NCBI RefSeq assembly: GCF_033473495.1
Contig: NC_088937.1
Span: 1,488,001-1,552,000 of the forward strand
Source: Cercospora beticola
Lineage: Eukaryota > Ascomycota > Dothideomycetes > Mycosphaerellales > Mycosphaerellaceae
DNA: 64,000 nt
Direction: 5' to 3'
Below the pieces are notes generated by a model. It did no database searches and was not told where the DNA came from. It saw nothing but the letters and a program-made list of their open reading frames with translations. Shown piece by piece: positions 10,939-20,129 of the stretch. The position numbers were made by a program, and so were the translations under genes. Numbering within the stretch: position 1 is the first letter of the stretch; every line of letters starts with the position of its first letter.

Positions 10939-12347
10939 TTACAAGACACGAGTAATCAGGCCTGTGGCGACGGTGCGGCCACCCTCGCGCACGTTGAAGC
11001 GCTGTCCTTGTTCGAGAGCCAGAGGCTTATTGATCTCACATACCATCTCGACGTTGTCACCTGGCATGACCATCTTGTTCTCAGCGAGTTGCTCTGAGCC
11101 CTCTGGCCAAGTAAGTGTGGCAGCCTCGTCAGCTGTTCGGAGGAAGAGCTGAGGCTTGTAGTTGTTTTGGAAACCGGTGTGACGACCACCCTCCTCCTTG
11201 GTCAGAACGTATAACGATGTCAAGAACTTCTTGTGTGCCTTCTGCGAGCCTGGGACCGCAATGACCATACCACGCTGGACGTCCTCACGCTTGATACCAC
11301 GCAGAAGCAGACCAGAGTTGTCACCGGCCTGTGACTGCTCGCACGACTTCTTGAAGGTCTCAATATCGGTGACCTTGGTCTTGATTGGAACAGCATTCTT
11401 TCCGACAAGCTCCACCTCGGAATCCCTCTTGAGCACACCACGCTCTACACGGCCCGATGCAACGGTACCACGTCCTGGGATAGAGAAGACATCCTCGACT
11501 GACATCAGGAAGGGCTTGTCCAGGTCACGCTCTGGAGTTGGGATCCAGCTGTCGACGTGCTCGAGGAGCTCATCGATCTTCTCCTCTCCAATGTCCTTTT
11601 GACGACCCTCCAACGAGCAGAGAGCAGAACCCATGACGATCGGTGTCTCATCACCCTCGAAGCCATACGAGGACAGAAGCTCACGCATCTCCATCTCGAC
11701 GAGCTCCAACATTTCCTTGTCCTCAACCGCATCGACCTTGTTCACGAACACAACAATTCTTTGCACACCGACCTGGCGCGCAAGGAGCAAGTGCTCTCTC
11801 GTCTGTGGCATTTGTCCATCTGAAGCAGCAACAACAATGATGGCGCCATCCATGGACGCAGCACCAGTAATCATGTTCTTGATGTAATCGGCGTGACCAG
11901 GACAATCGACGTGGGCGTAGTGGCGGTTGTCGGTTTGGTACTCGATGTGGGCGGTCGAAATGGTGATACCACGCTTTCGCTCTTCCGGCGCCTTGTCGAT
12001 AGCGCCATACTCGAGGAACTTGGCGTAGCCCTTTTCTGCTTGTCGCTTCGTAATGGCTGCTGTGAGAGTGGTCTGTATATCGTGATCAGTATATCGATCA
12101 ATTGGACCGGCTGGCTTCATAATCCATCGCGGCTCCCGCTCCCGTCTCCTCGTGTATGGCGTACCTTTCCGTGATCGACGTGACCGATGGTGCCGATGTT
12201 GACGTGCGGCTTGCTGCGCTCAAAGACTGTGGCATATCCTCGCACGAACTGCTGCTGACCCCTGGTGTTGAGAGCGCTCTGGATGGGGTTGGCATTGACT
12301 CGCAGTGCGCGCGACGTGCGCAGGAACTTGGTAGCGAAAGAAGACAT
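10939..12347 (-). CDS. TUF1: Mitochondrial translation elongation factor EF-Tu, 2 exons
   Basis: Exons 12347-12165 and 12072-10939, intron 92 nt, total 438 aa. Residues 1 to about 40 are Arg/Ser/Ala-rich without acidic residues, as in a mitochondrial presequence. The GTPase domain starts with G-H-V-D-H-G-K at 55-61, and the intron falls directly after that Lys, so the P-loop is encoded across the splice junction. Further G motifs are D-C-P-G-H and N-K-V-D, followed by the two beta-barrel domains. The protein delivers aminoacyl-tRNA to the mitochondrial ribosome. Without the first exon the second exon has an in-frame ATG (12120) but would lack the P-loop. Its start is divergent from the hydrolase gene at 12781. 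Confidence 0.95.
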
Positions 12348-12780
12348 GATGAGACGCGGACCCGACGCACCGAGAAAGGGAAAACAAGACAAGCGCTGAA
12401 GCGGCGAGATGGAAGACGAGGTGTAATGGATGGTCGATGCGCCAGACGAAATCTTTCGTTGAAGCCTGAGGCACACACGCTACTCGTCCCCACAAAGCTG
12501 TCTCTCCCCCGTCTTCGCCGCTGGCGGCCCTGCGGAGCACCAGAACCTACTCGCCTTTGCTTCGCCATTGAGCCTCGGGTACCAATCGAAATTTCGAGGA
12601 ACAGAAGACTCTCAACATACACGTTGGCACGGCGGACTCACTGGCACAAGATTCCCAATTGTCCCAGCAGCGGTGTTCTTCGGACTCCTCAGCCGAGGTC
12701 TCTGCATTCACACAGATGAAGCTAGAGTAGCTTTACGAAGACCTTATCTTACTCGGACTGCCTACACCACAGCCATCCCA
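12348..12780. promoter_or_regulatory. Divergent promoter region, EF-Tu / HIBCH
   Basis: 433 bp separate the two start codons, and both products are predicted to be mitochondrial. No clear TATA box or known operator was recognised. Open frames crossing the region have no domain. Confidence 0.4.
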
Positions 12781-14351
12781 ATGCTGTTCCACAAATCTTG
12801 CACGAGGTTGGCAACCGCACGTCCTGCAACCATGCCTCTACGCGCGAAGATCCTGAGCCCGGCCATGCAGCAGAGTGCTGCGCGATCAGTACGTCATTTC
12901 ATGGCGGCAGTTCGACATTGGCGACTGACTGACCCCAGCGACCATAGTTCACGACTGTTTCCGGAATCAAAGAGCAGCCCGGCGATGAACCTAACGATGT
13001 CCTCTTTAGCAGTCAGGGTGGTGTACGGAGCATCACGCTCAACCGGCCCAAGAAGCTGAACTCGCTCAACGGCAGCATGGCTCGCAAGATCATACCCCGT
13101 TTGCAGGAGTGGAGCAAGAGCGAATTGGCAAATGTGATTACCATCAAAGGCGAAGGGCGCGCTTTCTGCGCTGGAGGTGACGTTGCTTGGCTGGCACAGA
13201 GGAATAAGCAGGGGACTGAAGGACAACAAGAGAGCAAGGACTACTTCGCCTTGGAATACAAGCTGGATCACCTCATCTCAACTTACACAAAACCATATGT
13301 CGCCCTCATCGACGGAATCACAATGGGAGGAGGCGTTGGTCTCTCCTTGCACGCTCCGTTCCGGATAGCGACAGAGAATACCGTCTTTGCCATGCCAGAG
13401 ACCAATATTGGTTTCTTCCCAGATGTTGGAGCATCCTTCTTCCTGCCACGAATGGATGGTGAGCTTGGGAAATACTTCGCTTTGACCTCCGAGCAGATCA
13501 AGGGACCCAACGTCTTCTACGCCGGTATCGCGACACATTACCTACACTCCTCTTCTATACCTGACCTGGAGGCACGCCTGGCCGAGTTGCAATTCAAGGA
13601 CTACGACGACCTCAAACGCAGATACCGGGCCGTCAATTCAACAATAGAAGAGTTTGCTACTGGCCTGCCACACGACCAGCCCATTTCGGCACCCGTCGGT
13701 GGTAACATTCGAGCCGCAATCGATTATGTTTTCCAGCCTGCGCACAATATCTCAGGGATCCTCGATGCTCTCACAGGTCTTGCTGAGATGTCGCCTGGCG
13801 TCCGTGGGTACCCGGAAGTCAACGAGTGGGCGGAGAAAACCCGCAAGGCTATCCTGCAGCGCTCGCCTACGTCAGTCAAAGTTTCGCTCCAGCAGCTGGA
13901 TCGAGGGCGCCAGTGGTCCATTGGCGAAACTTTTCGTCGTGAACATGCCATTGCATCTCGCTTTATGGAGCATCCCGATTTTGTGGAAGGCGTGACAGCT
14001 CTGCTTGTCGATAAGCCCAAAAGAACACCCAAGTGGTCTCCTGGGTCGCTCGAAAAGGTGTCGGACGCTGATGTTGACAGCTTCTTCAGCTATCAGTCGC
14101 AATTCGATCTTCTGGGCACAGAAGCTGGTAGCACGGGCGAGGACTACAAAGAGTACCCGCATGCCTGGATTGGCCTGCCGACGGAAATTGAGGTCCAAAC
14201 TATGGTGCGAGGATATACGCGCGAGCAGATTATCGAGGAGTGTCTGAGGAGGTTCAACGGAAAGCAGGGTGTGAAGGAGAAGGTCAACGAAATCCTGGAT
14301 CGCAAAACGAGTGTCGACGAGAAAACAGGAAAGCTGGCCTGGTCTCAATAG
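12781..14351 (+). CDS. EHD3: 3-hydroxyisobutyryl-CoA hydrolase, mitochondrial, 2 exons
   Basis: Exons 12781-12888 and 12948-14351, intron 59 nt with GTACGT donor and a CTGAC-like branch site, total 503 aa. The first exon encodes a basic, Ser/Ala-rich mitochondrial presequence. The second exon carries the crotonase fold: the oxyanion-hole segments G-R-A-F-C-A-G-G-D and G-I-T-M-G-G-G-V-G, and the P-E-T-N-I-G-F-F-P-D-V-G motif with the catalytic acidic residues typical of HIBCH rather than of enoyl-CoA hydratases. The C-terminal helical extension is present. The enzyme hydrolyses 3-hydroxyisobutyryl-CoA in valine catabolism; the yeast homologue Ehd3 is also reported with mitoribosomes. A second ATG at residue 18 is an alternative start. 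It is convergent with ENP1. Confidence 0.93.
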
Positions 14352-14547
14352 AGCGCTGAATGCAATTCGTGTGAGACGCTCCATAGATGTACCAAAAAGT
14401 GTGCGCAAGAAGCAAGACATTCTGCAGTTCACACTGAAGAGGAAAGGCACCATATCGAGCAGGAAACTTGCTCTTTCGAGCGTCTCATTGGCAGTCTGCC
14501 GATTGAAGTAAATATGTCTATGCTTCCCCTCAGAATCTAGACATTTC

Positions 14548-16071
14548 TTAAGCGTCCATCATGGTATCGTCGCCTCCGTCAGCCATTGTCTCGTCAGCCA
14601 CCACGCCTCGCCCTCTGCCCTCAAGCAGCTCCCTCCTAACTTCAGGACCGATCTGCTTGTGGCCTCTTACCAACAGCAGGTCGAGCAGAGCTTCTCGCTG
14701 ATCTTCTGTGATCTCGTTCTTGTAGCGTTGTGCGAAAGCAAGCAAAGACTGATGCCACAATACGGGGAGCTTTGGATCTCCTGCGCCTTTCTTCCCAGGA
14801 AAGCCTTGCATCGTTCCTTCCATGCTCACATCATCTCCTCCTTGATCCTGCATCTGTCGGAAACGTAGGAAGTGAAAGACAAGTGCATCGACCACGCGGT
14901 ACGGCAGCGCGTACTTCTTCTCCAAAAGTGTGCGAATGAAGATGTTGCATGCGCCGGCTGATTCGACGTCATGCATCATCTGATCAGCAGCAATTTCGCA
15001 TAGTCGATAAAGAGCTGTCGCGGAGTGCAGCACTGGTATCGAAACACGCGAAAGGACTGATGCGATAATGCGAGCCTCTCGTAGCGTGCATGTCCCGGAA
15101 CCGACCAGGGGAAATAGCAGTCCTCGGAAGAAGGCCGCGGGCTTGTACAGTGCCTTTTTCATGGCTTTGTGCAGGTGTACATTCAATTCCCTCGTCTCGC
15201 GGATGTCTTCTCGTACTCTCGGTAATAGGATATCCTGGCAGAATGCCTGGGCGACTGCTGGCCTAGAGGATGTGAATATCCTTGTTGCTTCGTATACGGC
15301 GTTCGGTGTCCAGCTGTCAGGCCGTGTGATGTCCAGAAGGATGTCCCACTGTGGTAGTGTAGGAAGAACTTTGAATGGTTTGGGCAGCTTGCCACTTTTG
15401 TATCTTGACAGCAGTAGGCCGACTTGTGTATACACCTCCACCACTTTCGCATCCAGCTCAACTGCATCTTCTGGTGCGCCGCCGCCTTGTATTCGCTGTG
15501 GTTCTTGTCCTTGGCCGTGGCCTCCTTGCTGAGCCGCTTCATGCGCTGCAATCTTTTCCAGGATGAGATTGGAGAGATAGTCGGGTCCTTTGGGCTCTCC
15601 ATCCTCATCGTCGTCCTCTCCATCGCCTGGGCCATCGAACAACTTAGATGGATCCACACCACCACCCATGAGTCTGTTCCAAGTTTCGTTGTCTTCAGGA
15701 TCAATCTCTACTTCCTCGACCTCCTCATCCTCCGACGCCCATGCCTCTTCCTGGTCATAGTCCCCAATCTCTGCCCCGCCTTCCTCGTCTTCGCCCTCTT
15801 CGTCTCGGAATGTGAATGCCGGATTGGCTACCGGAGGCCGTTGTGCTTGTCGCTCTGCTTCGTCCTCATCTGCGAGATCTTGACCGAGGTCGAGAATTCG
15901 CCGCGACGACTTGCTGTCCACATATCCTTCCTGGCTGTTTCCCTCACGTGTACTCTTCCGCTTCTTGCTGGTCTTTTGCTTAAGTGGAGCTGTTGGCGAA
16001 TATTCTTCACTTAATGGATTGTGTCGTCTCTCCTGTCGGGAAGACGACGTAGGGCGTGCAGCTTTCGGCAT
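14548..16071 (-). CDS. ENP1: Bystin / ENP1, 40S ribosome assembly factor
   Basis: Single exon, 507 aa. The N-terminal ~190 residues are polar, with a Lys/Arg-rich start and acidic Asp/Glu tracts. The remaining ~300 residues are the bystin domain, recognisable from L-P-T-L-P-Q-W, T-R-P-D-S-W-T-P-N-A and a helical repeat region including Y-K-P-A-A-F-F-R-G. Enp1 is a core component of the 90S and pre-40S particles in nucleolus and cytoplasm and is needed for 18S rRNA processing and 40S export. The length is near the family norm. The gene is divergent from BRE2 (228 bp) and is the second ribosome-assembly gene in the left arm besides SPB1. Confidence 0.95.
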   Translation of the reverse strand: MPKAARPTSSSRQERRHNPLSEEYSPTAPLKQKTSKKRKSTREGNSQEGYVDSKSSRRILDLGQDLADEDEAERQAQRPPVANPAFTFRDEEGEDEEGGAEIGDYDQEEAWASEDEEVEEVEIDPEDNETWNRLMGGGVDPSKLFDGPGDGEDDDEDGEPKGPDYLSNLILEKIAAHEAAQQGGHGQGQEPQRIQGGGAPEDAVELDAKVVEVYTQVGLLLSRYKSGKLPKPFKVLPTLPQWDILLDITRPDSWTPNAVYEATRIFTSSRPAVAQAFCQDILLPRVREDIRETRELNVHLHKAMKKALYKPAAFFRGLLFPLVGSGTCTLREARIIASVLSRVSIPVLHSATALYRLCEIAADQMMHDVESAGACNIFIRTLLEKKYALPYRVVDALVFHFLRFRQMQDQGGDDVSMEGTMQGFPGKKGAGDPKLPVLWHQSLLAFAQRYKNEITEDQREALLDLLLVRGHKQIGPEVRRELLEGRGRGVVADETMADGGDDTMMDA

Positions 16072-16299
16072 TGTGTGTAGGTGTGTTCAATTATGCGACG
16101 CTCGACGTCGGCTCTCAAAAAAGTTCTACCACCGACACGACCCTTCGAAATCTTGGCCGACTGACCAGGATCGACACGTGGGGTCGGCCCGACGTGGACC
16201 CGTCGCGGCAGGGACGCTCGCACGCGAAAGTGCAAGCGCGTCAAGCTCGCAGCAATTGTCTGCGGGAAACACTTCACCTCATCTGCAGCAAACCACAAC
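16072..16299. promoter_or_regulatory. Short divergent promoter ENP1 / BRE2
   Basis: 228 bp lie between the two start codons. A CACGTG E-box occurs at 16175-16180, a site type bound by fungal bHLH factors such as Cbf1. Whether it acts on either gene is unknown. Confidence 0.45.
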
Positions 16300-18066
16300 A
16301 TGGCCGAGATGAACGGAGTCCCACCGCTGCAGGCGGTCATCGATCAGAATGCGCCCAGCGCTCCGTCGCCTCTCAATCCTGCCACGCTTTCCCGCCAGGC
16401 ATCGCGAACGCCCGCACCACCGATTCAGCGAGAGCAACGAGAAAAGAAGGAGTCGCTGAAGAAACGCGAAAGTATGGGCACATTTGACGACAAGAAACCG
16501 ACATCGAGCTCAATGGGGAAACGAAAAGCCAGCGCGCAACACACGTATCCCTCGCCAATGCGCTTTAGCGTACCTCCGCCCAAAGCAGAGGCATTCGAGG
16601 AGCCTAAGGAGGATTCGATGATCTCACATGAGCCATTCCCTCTGACCATGCCGGGAAGCGAGCGTCAGCTGTACAAGCCGATCGATTTGGCGGAGAACAA
16701 GAGAGGGTACCGATACTCGCGCGCCATTGCAGACCCACAGTTTCCACACAAACAGTACTATCGTTCGACTTCTCCTCCACCACATTACGCACGACTGAGC
16801 TTCGAAGATGCTGACAAGTGGATGCATTTCACGACAAATGCATTGATCACAACGAATGAGAAGGGCTGGCGGATGGTGAGGTCTAATGTGTGTGCGAGAG
16901 AAGGCACGCTGTACTACGAGATCAAGGTCCACCGAGGTGTGCCCAAAGAAGGACCAGATCCAGATGCAAATGGACCAGAACCACACGTACGCTTTGGATG
17001 GGCGAGACGGGAAGCTCCATTGGATGCGCCGGTGGGCTTTGACGGCTACAGCTACGGCATCACAGACATAAGATTCGAGACCATGCATCGCAGCCGACCA
17101 GGAAAGTTCTACAATGCTAAGAAGATCAAGTCAAAGACAGCAAAGAATGCCCCGACACCTGTTGTACTTGCACCGGAAGATCAGCACGTCAAGGAGGGAG
17201 ACGTGATCGGCGTTGAGATCCAGCTTCCTTCTCTTTCGCTGCATCGCAAGGTGGTGGACGGTATCTACAATCATGCCGTAGACTCGGGAGACGGGTTTGA
17301 CCAGGGTTCGCATCAGGACGCAGATACGCAGCCAATGGACATCATTCGAGATCGGATACCCGTTGCATACAAAGGCAATAGCTATTTCGAAGTGCTCGAC
17401 CATGTCACCTCAAAACCGATGGAGATCTACGCCGATAGAACGACGAACCTGAACCATCTGCCCACCACAGGACCGAGCTCGAATAAGGAGAGCATCAAGA
17501 CAGCGCCAAACCCACACAACGAATATCCTGCGCTGCGAACATTACCGCACAGTGCCATGAGAGTGTACAAGAACGGCAAGTTGATCGGCACTGCATTTGA
17601 AAATCTCCTTGCGTTCCTCCCGCCAGCTAGTGCGCCTAGTAAGACGATGGGTGCGCGAGAAGGATTCGATGACGGCCTGGTAGGATATTTCCCGGCCGTT
17701 TCCTGCTTCTTTGGCGGTATTGTAGAAGTGAACTTTGGCGACGCACCTAATGGGTTCTGGGCACCGCCTGCGCATCTTCGAAACACGAAGGACGTGGGGC
17801 AGGGACCGGCACAGGGGCCCGATCATGCCATGCCAGACGCGGGCGCGGACGGCAGTGGACACAAGAATGGCTGGAATCCTGGCAGGCAGCTGAGAGGGAT
17901 CGGTGAAAGATACAAAGAGCAAGTTGCCGAGGACATCCTGTGGGATATCATCGACGAAGCAGACTTCTTTGTGCAGGATGGTGGTTTCGAAGGTACCGTA
18001 GGGAGTGGAGCTACCGGCGATGAGAGGGCGACCGTGAAAGGAAGTCGGCTGAAAGAGGAGGATTGA
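16300..18066 (+). CDS. BRE2: COMPASS subunit BRE2 / ASH2-type SPRY protein
   Basis: Single exon, 588 aa. The first ~120 residues are disordered and basic. From about residue 150 to the end of the conserved part (about 510) there is a SPRY domain split by insertions: D-K-W-M-H-F, G-W-R-M-V-R-S-N, G-T-L-Y-Y-E-I, V-R-F-G-W-A-R-R-E-A and Y-S-Y-G-I-T-D are the classical ASH2/BRE2 blocks, and the last strand pair V-G-Y-F-P-A-V-S is present. A C-terminal helix (about 540-570, A-E-D-I-L-W-D-I-I-D-E) resembles the SDC1/DPY30-interaction segment of ASH2. The protein is part of the Set1 histone H3K4 methyltransferase complex in the nucleus. No PHD finger is present, as expected for fungal BRE2. Confidence 0.93.
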   Translation: MAEMNGVPPLQAVIDQNAPSAPSPLNPATLSRQASRTPAPPIQREQREKKESLKKRESMGTFDDKKPTSSSMGKRKASAQHTYPSPMRFSVPPPKAEAFEEPKEDSMISHEPFPLTMPGSERQLYKPIDLAENKRGYRYSRAIADPQFPHKQYYRSTSPPPHYARLSFEDADKWMHFTTNALITTNEKGWRMVRSNVCAREGTLYYEIKVHRGVPKEGPDPDANGPEPHVRFGWARREAPLDAPVGFDGYSYGITDIRFETMHRSRPGKFYNAKKIKSKTAKNAPTPVVLAPEDQHVKEGDVIGVEIQLPSLSLHRKVVDGIYNHAVDSGDGFDQGSHQDADTQPMDIIRDRIPVAYKGNSYFEVLDHVTSKPMEIYADRTTNLNHLPTTGPSSNKESIKTAPNPHNEYPALRTLPHSAMRVYKNGKLIGTAFENLLAFLPPASAPSKTMGAREGFDDGLVGYFPAVSCFFGGIVEVNFGDAPNGFWAPPAHLRNTKDVGQGPAQGPDHAMPDAGADGSGHKNGWNPGRQLRGIGERYKEQVAEDILWDIIDEADFFVQDGGFEGTVGSGATGDERATVKGSRLKEED

Positions 18067-18211
18067 AAGTATACCCACCATAGCTGGGGTACGAAGCTGT
18101 AGCAGTGATCGATTGCATACCCTCGCCATTTGTGCAATTCCGCAATGGAGACGTGCGAATCTCGCGTAGGATCGGAGGGGTTGATCTATGATCAGCTGGC
18201 TTTTGCAAGCT

Positions 18212-19276
18212 CTACTCACTAGCCTGCGGCAGAGTCCTAATACATCCGTAGCAGAGTCTGCTTCGTGCGGGAGCTTGACCTTCCAGCGGCATATTGCAGA
18301 GCTCGCACTGCTGTTCGACCTGCGCGAGTGCGGTCGGCTGTAATTTCCCTGTCGTTCGCACGACATTGGCGACAATGGAAGGGTATTCTTGCTCCACATT
18401 CTCAAAATACTGCGCCATGAGATCGTCAATAGTGGTGTTCTTCGTGCTCACTGCCGGTCTGGCAGATTTAACGACCAGTCCGTCCAGCGGAGGGTCTAAA
18501 TAGGTCAAATACGCATCAATCTCCTTGTTCAGAACTTCGCGAAGCGGGAAGTAGAAGGCAACGCCGTGAGGCGATTCGCCATCGTTGATGACCCAGGGAA
18601 GCGCGAAGCCTCGAGCTTTGGCTGTCTCCGCGAGGATCTGCTCCGCTAGCTTGGTAGTGCTGTAGCTCCAGAGCACAGCTTGACACCTATGTTCTTTCGC
18701 TTCGTGGACGATCAGTCTGCGATCGAGGATTTGCTTAAGATCCTGTTGCGAGCTTGCAGACTTGGCTGACGCGAAGAGTTGTGCCAGATTCTCTTCATCT
18801 CTAACCTGTGATTGATCCTGGTGTGGCTCTGGCAGTAGCGCTGCGATGTGATCAAGCTCAAGAATTTTCGTCCTCGGGATTGCGTGATACTCGTGCTCTG
18901 GATACCTAGCCTTCACCGTAGCGAGTGACGAGTCGGTAGTGGCATCACCTGGCCCATCATCAATTTGCAAGACGCAGAGCTTGTAGCCAGGACGACCGGT
19001 CTTTACGATTTGCGTCTGGAGATGTTGACTCAGGATGTGGAGCAGCGCGAGCGAGCCAGCGTCGAAGGACAGTGGTAGCAGCAATTTTTGCTCGTTACCA
19101 GGCTCGGAATTGCGCACGCGAAAGCTCTCCATGCGCTTGACCACCTTGGTCTGCACATACCTGCCGAAACAAGATCTGCAGAGGGGTTCGTTGCGGACCA
19201 CGATGGCTGGCTCGAGGGTCTGACATCTCCGGCAGAGCGCCTCGTTCACGGGTTGCTGCGTCTGTCTTCCCGGCAT
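18212..19276 (-). CDS. NCS2: Cytoplasmic tRNA 2-thiolation protein NCS2/CTU2
   Basis: 354 aa from the ATG at 19276; the frame is open further upstream but has no other ATG before it. N-terminal zinc-type cysteines C15-x2-C18 and C33-x2-C36 and a C-terminal C-x2-C / C-x2-C pair (C-E-L-C and C-Y-G-C) match the CTU2 family. The PP-loop-like domain lacks the S-G-G-x-D-S ATP motif, as is normal for Ncs2, which partners Ncs6 to thiolate U34 of Lys, Glu and Gln tRNAs via the Urm1 pathway. The protein ends about 15 residues after the last Cys pair, which seems short. A GTGAGT at the stop codon could be an intron donor leading to an additional 3' exon, but no convincing downstream exon was found. Confidence 0.88.
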   Translation of the reverse strand: MPGRQTQQPVNEALCRRCQTLEPAIVVRNEPLCRSCFGRYVQTKVVKRMESFRVRNSEPGNEQKLLLPLSFDAGSLALLHILSQHLQTQIVKTGRPGYKLCVLQIDDGPGDATTDSSLATVKARYPEHEYHAIPRTKILELDHIAALLPEPHQDQSQVRDEENLAQLFASAKSASSQQDLKQILDRRLIVHEAKEHRCQAVLWSYSTTKLAEQILAETAKARGFALPWVINDGESPHGVAFYFPLREVLNKEIDAYLTYLDPPLDGLVVKSARPAVSTKNTTIDDLMAQYFENVEQEYPSIVANVVRTTGKLQPTALAQVEQQCELCNMPLEGQAPARSRLCYGCIRTLPQASE

Positions 19277-20129
19277 GGTGGATGTTGGTGGTTCGTCCAG
19301 ATGTTGGCTTGTGCCTGAACTGCTCACTGAGGCTCTATGCTAGCTCCTTGGCAAGCGAGCCGGGCATCCACTTCACTTGCGCGTGGAAACCACGACCACG
19401 ACGAGGGTGCAATTGCGAGGCGCACTCGGTGCAGTTGGGTGTGACAGCTGCACGTTGGTTGATCTGGACCACGTTTCCGAGTCCGAGCCGTACAATCAAT
19501 TGCACGCCAAGCCGTGCTCCTCAACGGCGTGGCGCAGAGCTGTCGGCGAGAAATGCCGCTGGATCGTCGAGGGAGAAAAATAACAGGCGACCCGTGCACG
19601 CCACCGCAGGCTTTGTGTTGGGCTGCTGATAATACCGCACCGTGGCCTGCTTCTGGGTCGTTCAGCAGCGCAAGCAAGCACAGCGCTGCCTCGGGCAAAC
19701 GGCGGCGAAACTGCTCTACACCCATGCGCATTGCGTCTCCTCTCCCTTGCTCAGCTTGACGCATGCCCAGCGCGAGATACCCACTCGCCTCCAACACAAC
19801 CGCACTTGGCATTGCCGTAGAAGCGTCACAAGACAGGCTAAGACGAACCTTCGCTCGAATTCTTATCGGCCTACATAGATCTACCTTCTCCACCACCTTT
19901 CGCTCTCCAGATCATACCACGAGCTTCCTGCTGCGTCCTTCGCGCCCCGCGACGCTCTGTACGTATGCCTCCGCGGAGCAGCACCAATTCCCTCGCTCGA
20001 CGCGCCGCCGCCGAATCCTACGACGCTCGACTGCTCTTCTGGCCGACGTGATAGAGCCTGGGCATTTGGAGAAAAAGACTTGGAGGTGGATCTTGGCCAA
20101 GAAAAGGTCGGCGAACAGAAGACCTCAAG
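19277..20129. promoter_or_regulatory. Divergent upstream region NCS2 / Na+/H+ antiporter
   Basis: 853 bp between two divergent start codons. A long frame on the minus strand (19324-19896) has compositional bias and no domain, so it is not called. No repeat or RNA gene was recognised. The region probably contains both promoters and 5' UTRs. Confidence 0.4.

Noticed and set aside
19324..19896. 190-codon open frame on the minus strand upstream of NCS2
   Set aside because: Cysteine- and arginine-rich random-looking translation, no domain, sits in the divergent promoter between NCS2 and the antiporter.
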